Origin: Defluviibacillus sp043739385
GTDB lineage: Bacteria; Pseudomonadota; Gammaproteobacteria; Burkholderiales; Burkholderiaceae_C
Assembly (NCBI GenBank): GCA_043739385.1
Contig: JAYUED010000050.1
Coordinates: 1 to 64,000, forward strand
Direction of reading: 5' to 3'
DNA: 64,000 nt
This document shows positions 1-8,522 of the stretch, piece by piece. The translations under genes were made by a program, and so were the position numbers. Numbering within the stretch: the first letter of the stretch is position 1; each line of letters opens with the position of its first letter. The notes under the pieces were generated by a model. The model had not been told where the DNA came from. It saw nothing but the letters and a program-made list of their open reading frames with translations, and ran no database searches.

Positions 1-1
1 T

Positions 2-496
2 TTTGGTGAGCTGATTGACCCGCAGCGGCCTCTGCCAGATCTGTCGGTAGCCAGTCTTGACGGCGCACCACACAATCTCACTGACCTTAAAGGCCAATGG
101 CTCTTGGTCAGTGTGGCGTCCGGTGCTTGTGATGAGCAGTGCGAAAAGCACCTCTACCTGCAACGCCAAGTGCTTACTAGCCTAGGCAAGGAGCGGGACC
201 GTTTTGACTGGGTGTGGTTAATTACGGATGAACAGCCCGTACGGTCGTCTTTGCTGCCTGCATTGAAAGACGCAACCGTGTTCCGCCTTAAACTTGATCA
301 GGTTTCAAACTGGCTTATGCCCGCCAAAGACAACGTGCTGAGCGACCATTTGTACGTAGTGGACCCTATGGGCAACTGGATGATGCGCTTTCCAGCCAAG
401 CTTGACGCAGAAGGTGCGACCAAAGCCAAGCGTGATTTAGAGCGCTTGCTGCGTGCCTCAGACTCGTGGGATCAGGCTGGTCGAGGGGATAAGTAA
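2..496 (+). CDS. Thioredoxin-fold-like membrane protein of the cox cluster (5' partial)
   Basis: The reading frame is open from base 2 and ends with TAA at 494-496, so only the C-terminal ~164 residues are present and the true start lies before the window. The visible part has a SCO/thioredoxin-like layout: a segment ending in DLKGQWLLVSV (a beta strand as in SCO proteins), then GACDEQCEKHL with a CxxxC pair that could be redox-active or bind copper, then LYVVDPMGNWMMRF, which resembles the strand before the C-terminal helix of SCO proteins. The stop overlaps the ctaA start by one base (TAATG), so the two are translationally coupled. In Burkholderiales a small membrane-anchored protein of this kind commonly sits between the SURF1 gene and ctaA. 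A role in cytochrome oxidase assembly is inferred from position and fold, not from a specific motif. Confidence 0.7.
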   Translation, partial: FGELIDPQRPLPDLSVASLDGAPHNLTDLKGQWLLVSVASGACDEQCEKHLYLQRQVLTSLGKERDRFDWVWLITDEQPVRSSLLPALKDATVFRLKLDQVSNWLMPAKDNVLSDHLYVVDPMGNWMMRFPAKLDAEGATKAKRDLERLLRASDSWDQAGRGDK

Positions 497-1686
497 TGTC
501 ATCCTCTTCAGGGTTTGATTTTTCACCGCTGCTCCACATCATGCTGATGGGATTGGCTATTGCGCTCGGCCCCTTATTCTGGGTGTGGCTGCGCAGCCGT
601 AATTTGTCCCCTGCTCAGCGTTTGCGAGCCTTGACTTTGCTAACCTTGTTTGTGACTTTTGATTTAGTGTTGTTCGGTGCCTTTACCCGTTTGACCGACT
701 CCGGTCTGGGGTGCCCCGACTGGCCCGGATGTTATGGTCACGCCAGTCCGATAGGCGCACAGTCTGCGATAACTTTGGCCCAAGAGGCGATGCCGACAGG
801 CCCTGTCACTCATGGCAAGGCCTGGATAGAGATGCTGCACCGCTACATGGCGACTGGGGTTGGCGTCTTGATCGTGACGTTGCTGGCGGCCCGTTGGTGG
901 GAGGGGTGGCGCAGTAAGGCGTTGAAGAACGCTCCCGCGCAAGCGCAAAGTTTACCTAGCCTGTGGTGGCCCGCTCTGACGCTGCTGCTGGTTTGCCTAC
1001 AAGGCGCCTTTGGGGCGCTGACCGTTACCATGAAACTGTTTCCTGCAATCGTCACCTTGCACTTGCTGGGCGCGTTGCTTTTGCTGGCCTTTTTGACGGC
1101 TCAAGCCAGTCGCTACGATCTGACTTTGCAAACGCAAGCCAAGGCTCATATCAGCCGTGGGCTTTATGCGGTGACTCTGCTGGTGGGACTTTTACTTACG
1201 CTGCAAATTACGCTGGGTGGATGGGTCAGTACCAATTACGCGGTGCTTGCGTGCCAAGATTTTCCCGCTTGCCAGAGCAGCTGGTGGCCCGCAATGGATT
1301 TTCAGCAAGGCTTCACAGTTTGGCGTGAATTAGGACTAACGGGCGAAGGCAACCCCATTAACTTCACCGCCTTAACGGCTATTCACTACACCCATCGCCT
1401 GATGGCCTATCTCGTATTGACCGCCTTGGCTGCGCTCGCATGGCGGCTCCACCGCCTGCCAGGCCTGCGTCGCCAGGCACGAATGCTAGCTGCCTTGACT
1501 GTTCTGCAGTTGTTAACTGGCCTTAGCAATGTCGTACTTGGCTGGCCTCTGGTCGCTGCTTTGGCCCATACCGGTGGTGCTGCCGCTATGGTCATGGCGC
1601 TGGTCTGGGTCGTTACATCTTGCCAGCCTCAGTTTGCGAAGGCCACAACTGTGCGGCGCAACCCGGCGCGAGGCGTCACTGCATGA
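496..1686 (+). CDS. ctaA: Heme A synthase (CtaA/Cox15 family)
   Basis: 396 residues, the usual length for the family. Heme A synthase oxidises the C8 methyl of heme O to a formyl group in the inner membrane, the last step of heme A formation for aa3-type oxidase. Family marks visible are TRLTDSGLGCPDWPGCYGH near residues 58-76, HRYMATGVGVL near 115, THRLMAY near 300 and AHTGGAAAMV near 358. The histidines in the last three are the expected heme ligands. About eight hydrophobic helices can be counted. ATG at 496 overlaps the preceding stop. ctaB follows directly, which gives the classical heme O to heme A pair, here in reverse order of the pathway. Confidence 0.96.
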   Translation: MSSSSGFDFSPLLHIMLMGLAIALGPLFWVWLRSRNLSPAQRLRALTLLTLFVTFDLVLFGAFTRLTDSGLGCPDWPGCYGHASPIGAQSAITLAQEAMPTGPVTHGKAWIEMLHRYMATGVGVLIVTLLAARWWEGWRSKALKNAPAQAQSLPSLWWPALTLLLVCLQGAFGALTVTMKLFPAIVTLHLLGALLLLAFLTAQASRYDLTLQTQAKAHISRGLYAVTLLVGLLLTLQITLGGWVSTNYAVLACQDFPACQSSWWPAMDFQQGFTVWRELGLTGEGNPINFTALTAIHYTHRLMAYLVLTALAALAWRLHRLPGLRRQARMLAALTVLQLLTGLSNVVLGWPLVAALAHTGGAAAMVMALVWVVTSCQPQFAKATTVRRNPARGVTA

Positions 1687-1696
1687 ATGCGCCCCT

Positions 1697-2641
1697 ATGA
1701 ACGCTCCCAAAAATCTTCCCGATAGCCTCTCCAATAACCTCCCCGGTACAGCCCAAACCCTTGCGCCACCGCCGTCAGTGTTCAAACAGTTTTATCACCT
1801 CACTAAACCTCGTGTGGTGCAGCTGATTGTGTTTTGCGCCTTTATCGGCATGGTGCTTGCCATCCCCGGTGCTCCTACATTTACAGAATGGCAAACCATT
1901 GCTATCGCTTGCGCCGGTATCTGGCTTGTTGCCGGTGCCGCCGCCGCGTTCAACTGCATTGTTGAAAAAGGTATTGACGCCAAAATGAAGCGAACCGAAT
2001 GGCGTGCCACTGCCAAAGGTCAGCTGAGCGATTGGCAAACCCTGCTTTTTTCAGCCACGCTGTGCATCGCCGGCTCTAGCGTGCTGTATTTGTGGGTTAA
2101 CCCACTCACGATGTGGCTGACGTTTGCCACCTTCGTCGGCTATGCCGTCATCTACACCGTAATTTTGAAGCCGCTGACACCGCAAAATATCGTCATCGGT
2201 GGTGCATCAGGGGCCATGCCGCCGGTATTGGGCTGGGCCGCTGTGACTGGCGATGTCGGCCCTGAAGCGTTGATTTTGTTCCTCATCATTTTCCTGTGGA
2301 CGCCACCTCATTTCTGGGCGTTGGCGCTGTACCGGGTGGAAGACTACCGTAAATCTGGCTTACCGATGTTGCCCGTGACCCACGGCAACGAATTTACTCG
2401 CCTGCAAGTACTGCTCTACACCTTTGTGCTGTTTGCCGCCTGCCTGATGCCTTTTGTGTATGGCATGAGTTCGTGGATTTACCTGATTGCTGCAGTCGTT
2501 TTGAGTCTGGGTTTTTGTGGGTATGGTTTTGCTCTGTGGCGAAATTACTCGGACGCGCTAGCCCGTAAAACCTTCCGCTTTTCCTTGATTCACCTCAGTG
2601 CGTTGTTTGCTGCGCTGCTGGTCGATCACTACGTCTTGTGA
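1697..2641 (+). CDS. ctaB: Protoheme IX farnesyltransferase (heme O synthase)
   Basis: This UbiA-superfamily membrane prenyltransferase adds a farnesyl group to protoheme to make heme O, the substrate of CtaA. I chose ATG 1697, ten bases after the ctaA stop, which gives 314 residues; the longer open frame back to 1529 lies inside ctaA. Visible motifs are LTKPRVVQLIVFCAF at the first helix, the polyprenyl-diphosphate/Mg2+ region NCIVEKGIDAKMKRT, then WTPPHFWALALYRVEDY and GLPMLPVTHG. The N-terminal ~35 residues are Ala/Pro rich and variable. About nine membrane segments are visible. It forms one transcription unit with ctaA and the SCO gene. Confidence 0.96.
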   Translation: MNAPKNLPDSLSNNLPGTAQTLAPPPSVFKQFYHLTKPRVVQLIVFCAFIGMVLAIPGAPTFTEWQTIAIACAGIWLVAGAAAAFNCIVEKGIDAKMKRTEWRATAKGQLSDWQTLLFSATLCIAGSSVLYLWVNPLTMWLTFATFVGYAVIYTVILKPLTPQNIVIGGASGAMPPVLGWAAVTGDVGPEALILFLIIFLWTPPHFWALALYRVEDYRKSGLPMLPVTHGNEFTRLQVLLYTFVLFAACLMPFVYGMSSWIYLIAAVVLSLGFCGYGFALWRNYSDALARKTFRFSLIHLSALFAALLVDHYVL

Positions 2642-2678
2642 GTTGCTCCTCCAGCCGAAACCCCATACCTTATACGCC

Positions 2679-3302
2679 ATGACTTATCTTTCTACCCGTC
2701 GGATTGCTATTCAATCTATAGCTAAAGGTGCAATATTGACATGCGCTATTGGTGTATTAGGTTCGATTTCAGCCTGCTCCGAAAAAAAGCCTGAGTTCAA
2801 CGCCGTAGACGTTACCGGTGCGGACTACGCTAAAGATTTTGCATTGACTGACCACAACGGCCAAGCCCGCACGCTGGCAGATTTCAAAGGCAAGGTAGTT
2901 GTACTGTTCTTTGGTTATACCCAGTGCCCCGATGTCTGCCCCACCACCATGGCCGAGCTGGCCGAGGTTAAAAAGCAACTGGGCAAAGACGGCGACAAAT
3001 TGCAAGCCCTGTTCGTCTCGGTTGATCCCGAGCGTGACACGCCCACACTGCTTAAAGCCTATATGGCCAACTTTGACCCCAGCTTCCTCGCCCTGCGCCC
3101 CACGCCAGAGCAACTGCCTGAGCTGGCAAAGAGCTTCAAGATGTACTACAAAAAGGTAGATGGCAAAACGCCCACCAGCTACACCATGGACCATTCTGCG
3201 GGCAGCTATGTGTATGACCCACAAGGCCGTGTGCGCTTATTCACCCGCTACGGCAGCGGTGCGCCGGCATTGGTGTCAGATTTACAGCAGCTGTTGAAAT
3301 AA
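2679..3302 (+). CDS. SCO1/SenC-family copper chaperone lipoprotein
   Basis: 207 residues from ATG 2679; an upstream extension to 2598 overlaps ctaB and is not needed. SCO proteins deliver copper to the CuA site of cytochrome c oxidase subunit II and have a thioredoxin fold. The N-terminus is a hydrophobic signal ending in LGSISAC, a good lipobox, so this is probably a lipoprotein anchored in the periplasm. The copper-binding pair is in GYTQCPDVCPTTM and the third ligand is the histidine in YTMDHSAGSYVYD. VSVDPERDTP is a further family mark. It is the last gene before a strong hairpin and closes the oxidase-assembly cluster. Confidence 0.94.
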   Translation: MTYLSTRRIAIQSIAKGAILTCAIGVLGSISACSEKKPEFNAVDVTGADYAKDFALTDHNGQARTLADFKGKVVVLFFGYTQCPDVCPTTMAELAEVKKQLGKDGDKLQALFVSVDPERDTPTLLKAYMANFDPSFLALRPTPEQLPELAKSFKMYYKKVDGKTPTSYTMDHSAGSYVYDPQGRVRLFTRYGSGAPALVSDLQQLLK

Positions 3303-3303
3303 A

Positions 3304-3337
3304 AAAGCGGAACGTGGCGACAGCCACGTTCCGCTTT
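3304..3337. terminator. Bidirectional terminator between the SCO gene and rpoH
   Basis: A perfect 15-bp inverted repeat, arms 3304-3318 and 3323-3337 with a GACA loop, lies two bases after the SCO stop and 24 bases before the end of the convergent rpoH. The left arm begins with an A-run and the right arm ends in TTT, so it can act in both directions. Confidence 0.85.
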
Positions 3338-3361
3338 ACTTCATTGGGATTTTGGGCTCGG

Positions 3362-4312
3362 TCAGGCGTAAGCCGCCAACGTCGTCCTCATCTTTTTCAT
3401 GGCTGCCACTTCAACCTGGCGAATACGTTCTGCGCTGACGCCATATACCGCTGCCAGTTCGTGCAGCGTCATGCCGCCAGAGCCGTCATCGTTGACCTTC
3501 AACCACCGCTCTTCCACGATGCGGCGGCTGCGCTCGTCCAATGCTTCCAGCGCAGTGGCAATGCCGTCACTGGCCAGCACGTCTCGCTGATGGGACTCCA
3601 TCAGAGCAGTAGGCTCCTGGGTGGCATCCGTCAGGTAGGTGATGGGGCCAAAGCTCTCTTCACCGTCGTCACTCGGGCCGGGATCCAGCATCACATCGCC
3701 ACCCGAGAGACGGGTTTCCATTTCAATCACATCCGAGCGCGCGACGTTGAGCTTGCTGGCCATCAGGTCAATCTCTAGCTCGCTGAGGGTGCCACGGTGA
3801 GTTGCCGCATCGGTCGACCCTGCATCGGCCTTAAACCCTTGCTTCATCGAGCGCAGGTTGAAAAACAGCTTGCGCTGGGACTTTGTGGTCGCCACCTTCA
3901 CCATGCGCCAGTTTTTCAGCACATATTCGTGAATTTCAGCCTTGATCCAATGCAAAGCGTAGCTTACCAAGCGCACACCTTGGTCAGGATCAAAGCGCTT
4001 CACCGCCTTCATTAGGCCGACATTGCCTTCTTGAATCAAATCGCCATGCGGCAGACCATATCCCAGGTACTGGCGAGACACCGACACGACCAAGCGCAAG
4101 TGTGAAAGCACCAGCTTGCCAGCGGCTTCCAGATTGTCTTCCGCACGAAATTTACGGGAAAATTCTTGCTCCTGCTCTAAAGTAAGCAAGGGCAGGCGGT
4201 TGACCGCTGAAATGTACGCATCCAAATTCCCAAGCGCAGGAATCACGCTCCAAGGATTGGCAACCGCCATAGCGGTTGAGGGGGTAGAAATAACACCAGA
4301 AAAACTACTCAT
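3362..4312 (-). CDS. rpoH: RNA polymerase heat-shock sigma factor sigma-32
   Basis: 316 residues with all sigma-70-family regions in order: region 1.2 near ISAVNRLPLLTLEQEQEF, region 2 with GDLIQEGNVGLMKAVKRFDP and the -10-binding helix YALHWIKAEIHEYVLKNW, then the RpoH-specific segment TTKSQRKLFFNLR, and region 4 ending with LAAVYGVSAERIRQVEVAAM, a helix-turn-helix for -35 recognition. It directs transcription of heat-shock genes and is probably used at the groES promoter in this window. A perfect CIRCE operator lies 29 bp before its start, which implies repression by HrcA as well. It is convergent with the oxidase-assembly genes. Confidence 0.96.
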   Translation of the reverse strand: MSSFSGVISTPSTAMAVANPWSVIPALGNLDAYISAVNRLPLLTLEQEQEFSRKFRAEDNLEAAGKLVLSHLRLVVSVSRQYLGYGLPHGDLIQEGNVGLMKAVKRFDPDQGVRLVSYALHWIKAEIHEYVLKNWRMVKVATTKSQRKLFFNLRSMKQGFKADAGSTDAATHRGTLSELEIDLMASKLNVARSDVIEMETRLSGGDVMLDPGPSDDGEESFGPITYLTDATQEPTALMESHQRDVLASDGIATALEALDERSRRIVEERWLKVNDDGSGGMTLHELAAVYGVSAERIRQVEVAAMKKMRTTLAAYA

Positions 4313-4340
4313 GCCAGAACTCCAGTCATATAACTAAATA

Positions 4341-4367
4341 TTAGCACTCTGTTCGAGAGAGTGCTAA
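4341..4367. promoter_or_regulatory. CIRCE operator (HrcA) upstream of rpoH
   Basis: This is an exact match to the CIRCE inverted repeat TTAGCACTC-N9-GAGTGCTAA, at 4341-4349 and 4359-4367. It lies 29 bp upstream of the rpoH start. HrcA binds CIRCE and represses until heat stress inactivates it. The same perfect box occurs before groES at 43338-43364. I could not assign a convincing -35/-10 pair next to it. Confidence 0.95.
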
Positions 4368-4485
4368 CGAATAAGTTCAATGCTTTTGATAGTTGCGATG
4401 TATGACTACGTGGGGGCGGGCACTAGTCCTACAACGTGCTGGTCGGCGCTCTCAGCCGCCCCTGCTGATAGATCTTAATGACGCA

Positions 4486-5427
4486 TTAACTCGATGACTT
4501 CTTGAACGGCAAACGAACTAAGCCCGTTGACAGCCCTGTACCCAACAAAATCACCGCGCCGCACACCAGCATCTGCGACGTGACGGCTTCACCAGCAAAC
4601 ACCATGCCATAAGCCACGGCAAAAACGGGCACCATGAATGGCACCGTCAAGGCCCGCGCAGGCCCAGCGCGCTCTATCAGTCGAAAAAACAGCACATAGG
4701 CCAGCCCAGTACACACTACCCCAAGCGCCAGTAACGCCAACCAGGCTTTTGCACTGGGTGTGTGGGCGGGCCAGAGCCACCACGCGGGCAAGGCCAGCCC
4801 CAACGTAGCGCCCAGCTGGCTGCCTGTCGCTGTGACCAAAGGACGCAAGCCCGTCAGGTAGCGTTTAGCAAAACTGGCCGAAAGGGCGTAGCACAAGGTC
4901 GCCAGTAAACAGGCCAGGACGGCCCAGCCCGGTGCGATGCCCGAGGCGTCCGGTTTGAAGCTGGCTTTGTCCCAGGCCAGCATTGCGACACCTGAAAACC
5001 CTACCAATAAACCCAGTGCGCGCGAGCCGTTCAACGTGTCTTTCAGCCATACCCAAGCCACGATGGCTCCAAACAAAGGCACCGTGGCATTCAAAATAGA
5101 CGATAAACCCGTGGAAATGGACAGCAATGCGAACGCAAAGCAGGCAAACGGGATAGCTGAATTCAACAGCCCGACGAAAAATACTGGCTTCCAGTTCGCC
5201 ACTAATTCGTCGCCTAAACCCCGCCAGACCAGCAGGGGTAACAAAAACATCGCTGCAATCGTTACCCGTACGGCAGCTGTTGGCAGTACGCCAAACTCCA
5301 AAGCACCAAGCCGAGTAAATAAAAATGAAGCGCCCCAAATGGCCGATAACAGGAAAAAATCAATCAACCACGGTGGGCTGGCAGCTTGCGATGGCAGGGC
5401 AGTAGGCGGCGAATAAGGTAAGGTCAA
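4486..5427 (-). CDS. EamA/DMT-family transporter
   Basis: 313 residues and about ten predicted membrane helices in two EamA repeats (roughly residues 20-150 and 170-305). WGASFLFTRLGALEFGVLPTA near the N-terminus is the typical first EamA motif. Members export amino acids, metabolites or drugs; the substrate cannot be read from the sequence. The open frame begins at a TTG (5427) that overlaps the ogt stop as TTGA, with a GGAAG element about eight bases before it. No better ATG start is available without losing the first helix. Coupling to ogt is likely from the overlap. Confidence 0.85.
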   Translation of the reverse strand: MTLPYSPPTALPSQAASPPWLIDFFLLSAIWGASFLFTRLGALEFGVLPTAAVRVTIAAMFLLPLLVWRGLGDELVANWKPVFFVGLLNSAIPFACFAFALLSISTGLSSILNATVPLFGAIVAWVWLKDTLNGSRALGLLVGFSGVAMLAWDKASFKPDASGIAPGWAVLACLLATLCYALSASFAKRYLTGLRPLVTATGSQLGATLGLALPAWWLWPAHTPSAKAWLALLALGVVCTGLAYVLFFRLIERAGPARALTVPFMVPVFAVAYGMVFAGEAVTSQMLVCGAVILLGTGLSTGLVRLPFKKSSS

Positions 5428-5996
5428 AACAAACTTCCGGTTATGGGTGTAGCGATGAGGGTAGCTGATGGCGCTGCCGTTATCGCCATGCCCGCCATGA
5501 CCGACCCGACGCCTTCGAGTTTAAGTAACGCCACCTTGCGATCGAGCCCCCCTGCATAACCTGTCAGTGAGCCATCCCCACCCAGCACCCGGTGGCAGGG
5601 CACGATGATGCTGATGGGGTTGCGCCCCACAGCCGCCCCTAATGCGCGCACCGCTTTTGGTTTGCCAATCGATGCGCTTAACGCGCCATAGCTGGTGGTT
5701 GTGCCGGGTTCTATCTCCAGCAAGGCCCGCCACACCGCCTGCTGAAAAGCAGTGCCGCTGCGCAAATCCAAAGGCAAGTCGAAATGCACACGCGCGCCTG
5801 CGAAGTAAGCCTGTAATTGGGCGATGCTTTCCAGTAGAACCGGGTGGGTAGGCACACAGGGCCAATCGGAAAATTCAGGCAAGTGCCGTTGGTTGTCAAA
5901 CCAGACACCCGCCAAGCCCATGTCTGTGGCGGCCACGGTCACAGGCCCCAGTGGGCTGGTGAAGTGGGCTTGAACGACAGTGGTATCGAATTTCAT
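5424..5996 (-). CDS. ogt: Methylated-DNA--protein-cysteine methyltransferase
   Basis: Suicidal repair enzyme that moves the methyl group from O6-methylguanine (or O4-methylthymine) to its own cysteine. The active-site motif IIVPCHRVLG is present at about residues 130-139, after the helix-turn-helix region SYGALSASIGKPKAVRALG and the asparagine of VGRNP. Usual family length is ~160-175. This protein has about 190 residues because of a ~25-residue Ala/Thr/Ile-rich tail after LLKLEGV that runs to the start of the EamA gene. It is downstream of the Ada/AlkA-type gene on the same strand (43 bp gap), so the two form an alkylation-repair unit. Confidence 0.94.
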   Translation of the reverse strand: MKFDTTVVQAHFTSPLGPVTVAATDMGLAGVWFDNQRHLPEFSDWPCVPTHPVLLESIAQLQAYFAGARVHFDLPLDLRSGTAFQQAVWRALLEIEPGTTTSYGALSASIGKPKAVRALGAAVGRNPISIIVPCHRVLGGDGSLTGYAGGLDRKVALLKLEGVGSVMAGMAITAAPSATLIATPITGSLF

Positions 5997-6039
5997 ATTA
6001 AATGACCTTGTTGTGCATAAAAGGTGAATAACGATGCCC

Positions 6040-7569
6040 TCAAAGCGTCGTCCACGCCCGAATTACCGCGTAGCTGCGCCATGGCTTCCAGGCCTGCGAC
6101 GCCGCTTCAGCTTCGCGTGCTGCGTGCTTGCTGCCCTGAACGCCCAGTGCCTTATGCAAGGCTACATCGCCCGCTGGGAAGGCATCAGGCCAACGCAGCG
6201 CCCGCATGGCGATGTACTGCGCTGTCCAGTCGCCAATACCAGGTAAGGTTTTGAGGGCGGCAATGGTTTGGGGCACGTCCGAGCCACTGTGCAGTTGCAG
6301 GCGTTTGTCCACCACCGCTTGCGCGATGGCCACTATCGCCGCTTGGCGTTGTTTGACGATACCTAATTGTCCCAGTGCATCGCCACTGGCCCGCGCCATC
6401 ACGCCCGCCGTAGGGAAGAGCCGGGACAGCGCAGGGAAGGGCGTCTCAATGGGCTCACCAAACCTGTCCACCAAGCGCTGTGCCAGCGTGCGGGCCGCAG
6501 CCACGGTGATTTGCTGACCCAGCACGGCGCGCACCGCCAGCTCGAAACCTTCCATGGCTCCTGGCACACGCAGACCGTCCCCCTCGGGAAAGCTGCCGTG
6601 TAGCACCGGGTTGATGGCGCTAGGGTCAGCGTCCAAATCTAGCACTGCCCTTACACGTCGGATCAGCAAAGGCAGCACCTCGTGCAGTGAATCGCTGATT
6701 TGTAAGGTGACTTGGCAGCGGGATTCGTCAAAACTTGCCAGTAACCACCCTGCATGCCGCTTGCCACCTGTTTCTACGCAAAAAGTTCGCCCTGTGCTTT
6801 TTTGCTGTTCATTGTTAGCTACAAATTCAATAGTGCTGATACTGCGCTTGGCCATGAACGCCAACATCGCGTTCACGTCATAAGGGGGGCGGTAGGCCAG
6901 CTTGACAGCGATACCGGTATTTACCGCAATGCTGGTGCTAACGATCTCAGGCTTTTTGTCTTGCATCCGACCTGAGCGGCGCAGCGCCGTTGGGTTCAGC
7001 CCGTAGTGCTCTACAAATGCTGCGTTAAACCGCCGCAAACTGCCAAACCCGCTGCTGAGCGCCACCTGCGTGACGGGCAATGCCGTGTCTGCCAGCAGCT
7101 GTTTCGCTGTCAGCAAGCGCCGTGTTTGCAAGTATTGCAGAGGCGACACGCCAAACTGCGCTTCAAAAATCCGCCGCACATGCCGGTCGCTGACACCCAG
7201 ACGTGCTGCCAATGCGGCCACCGATGGCTGTGCCTCAGTCCAAGCGTCCGGTTCATCAAGCAACCGCGCCGCTTGGTGCGCCAAGATGTACGACGCATCC
7301 TGAATCGACCACACCACCGAATGCGGCGCCAACTCAGGCCGGCAGCGCAAGCAGGGCCGAAATCCCGCCTGCTCCGCCTGCGCTGCATGGCCAAAAAAGC
7401 GACAGTTCTCACGCTTGGGGCAACGCACCTTGCAGACTGGTCGGCAATAGATGCCAGTGGACGTGACGGCGGTGAAAAACCGCCCATCAAACCGTGCATC
7501 CCGCGCCTGCATGGCGAGGTAGCAGGCGTCGTCGCTGATGGCGGCAAGGGCAATGGATGAGGTGGGCAT
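6040..7569 (-). CDS. alkA: Bifunctional Ada-type regulator / AlkA DNA-3-methyladenine glycosylase
   Basis: 509 residues with four parts. Residues ~10-80 are the Ada zinc/methyl-acceptor domain, with cysteines in TGIYCRPVCKVRCP and GFRPCLRCRP. Residues ~95-190 are an AraC helix-turn-helix domain (VSDRHVRRIFEAQFGVSPLQYL). Residues ~215-330 match an AlkA N-terminal domain. Residues ~330-500 are an HhH-GPD glycosylase domain, with LPGIGDWTAQYIAMRAL and the catalytic aspartate in FPAGDVALHKALG. It should sense methyl phosphotriesters, activate transcription and excise alkylated bases. This Ada-AlkA fusion is common in proteobacteria and actinobacteria. It heads the repair unit with ogt downstream. 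A pentanucleotide repeat lies in its upstream region. Confidence 0.94.
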   Translation of the reverse strand: MPTSSIALAAISDDACYLAMQARDARFDGRFFTAVTSTGIYCRPVCKVRCPKRENCRFFGHAAQAEQAGFRPCLRCRPELAPHSVVWSIQDASYILAHQAARLLDEPDAWTEAQPSVAALAARLGVSDRHVRRIFEAQFGVSPLQYLQTRRLLTAKQLLADTALPVTQVALSSGFGSLRRFNAAFVEHYGLNPTALRRSGRMQDKKPEIVSTSIAVNTGIAVKLAYRPPYDVNAMLAFMAKRSISTIEFVANNEQQKSTGRTFCVETGGKRHAGWLLASFDESRCQVTLQISDSLHEVLPLLIRRVRAVLDLDADPSAINPVLHGSFPEGDGLRVPGAMEGFELAVRAVLGQQITVAAARTLAQRLVDRFGEPIETPFPALSRLFPTAGVMARASGDALGQLGIVKQRQAAIVAIAQAVVDKRLQLHSGSDVPQTIAALKTLPGIGDWTAQYIAMRALRWPDAFPAGDVALHKALGVQGSKHAAREAEAASQAWKPWRSYAVIRAWTTL

Positions 7570-7636
7570 GGGGATATGGTAGCGACTAGCCGAGTATTAA
7601 CTGGCCGTTTTCGGACATATGCATGGTGCGCTTCAC

Positions 7637-7656
7637 ACCCCACCCCACCCCACCCC
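7637..7656. repeat. Pentanucleotide tandem repeat (ACCCC)x4
   Basis: Four perfect ACCCC units lie in the 274-bp gap between the divergent Ada/AlkA gene and the outer-membrane protein gene, about 68 bp upstream of the former. The rest of the gap (7570-7843) shows no gene; only a GGAG ribosome site before 7844 stands out. Confidence 0.9.
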
Positions 7657-7843
7657 ACATCTCACCTTTTGTAAAACGGCGCTGATTTACGGCGCGTTTA
7701 CCCCTCACGTACCCCGCAGACACCTTACCGCGCTTCAATGACCTTAGCAGCACAGCTTTCAACTGGGTCTGCGCTGAGTGGGGTGAACTTCCCCTGTATC
7801 TCTCCTGTATTTCCTCTTTGTATGTCTTTTTGTAGGAGTCCGT

Positions 7844-8515
7844 ATGAAAGCTAACCTTACATCTTCAGTCCGTTTTTCAATCCGCTGGTTTGGTCCCGTC
7901 ATGTTCAGCCTGGCCATGTCGCATGCCCATGCTGCCGACACCGGTACCGACGTGTATGTTGGCGGTGGGCTCTCGGTACTACGCGCGTCTGGCTTGGGTG
8001 GCCAAGTGGATGGTGCACTGGCCAACCAAGGCATCACGAGTGCGAGCAGCGCCGACAGCCGCAGCACTAGCGGTGATCTCAAGCTGGGCTACCGTGTCAA
8101 TCCGAATTTTGCGGTTGAAGCCACTTACGACCGGGTAGGCGCGCTGAACGTGCAGTCCAATATTTCTGCCCCATCTGCTGATACGGCTGCGGGCAGCTGG
8201 AAAGCACAGGGCTACGGTCTGCATGCTTTGGGAATTCTGCCCATTGATAAGCAATGGTCGGTCACGGGCCGCTTAGGTCTTGAGCAGTGGAACACCAAGT
8301 TCAACACGGCATCGAATGCAGGCGGTGCGACCAACGTGTCCACCAGCAGCAATCACCTGGGCTTTGCCTTGGGTGCCGGTGCCGCCTACGCCATCAACCG
8401 CAATGTAGATGCCACTGCCGAGCTGGTGCATTACACCGGTGTGGGCGATGCAGGCACTACTGGGCGTACCGGCTTGAATGCCTTCAATCTGGGGTTGCGC
8501 TACCACTTCATGTAA
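7844..8515 (+). CDS. OmpA/OmpW-like outer-membrane beta-barrel protein
   Basis: 223 residues with a signal peptide (hydrophobic stretch to about residue 30, cleavage after SHAHA) and then alternating beta strands of a small eight-strand barrel. Visible strands include DVYVGGGLSVL, LKLGYRVNPNFAVEATYDRVG, WSVTGRLGLEQWNT, LGFALGAGAAYAINRNVDATAELVHY and FNLGLRYHF near the end. The layout matches the OMP beta-barrel (OmpA-like transmembrane) family, lacking the peptidoglycan-binding domain. The function may be structural or adhesive and is unknown. The start is supported by AGGAG eight bases upstream. The gene converges on the next one with a 7-bp gap. Confidence 0.8.
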   Translation: MKANLTSSVRFSIRWFGPVMFSLAMSHAHAADTGTDVYVGGGLSVLRASGLGGQVDGALANQGITSASSADSRSTSGDLKLGYRVNPNFAVEATYDRVGALNVQSNISAPSADTAAGSWKAQGYGLHALGILPIDKQWSVTGRLGLEQWNTKFNTASNAGGATNVSTSSNHLGFALGAGAAYAINRNVDATAELVHYTGVGDAGTTGRTGLNAFNLGLRYHFM

Positions 8516-8522
8516 ATCATGC

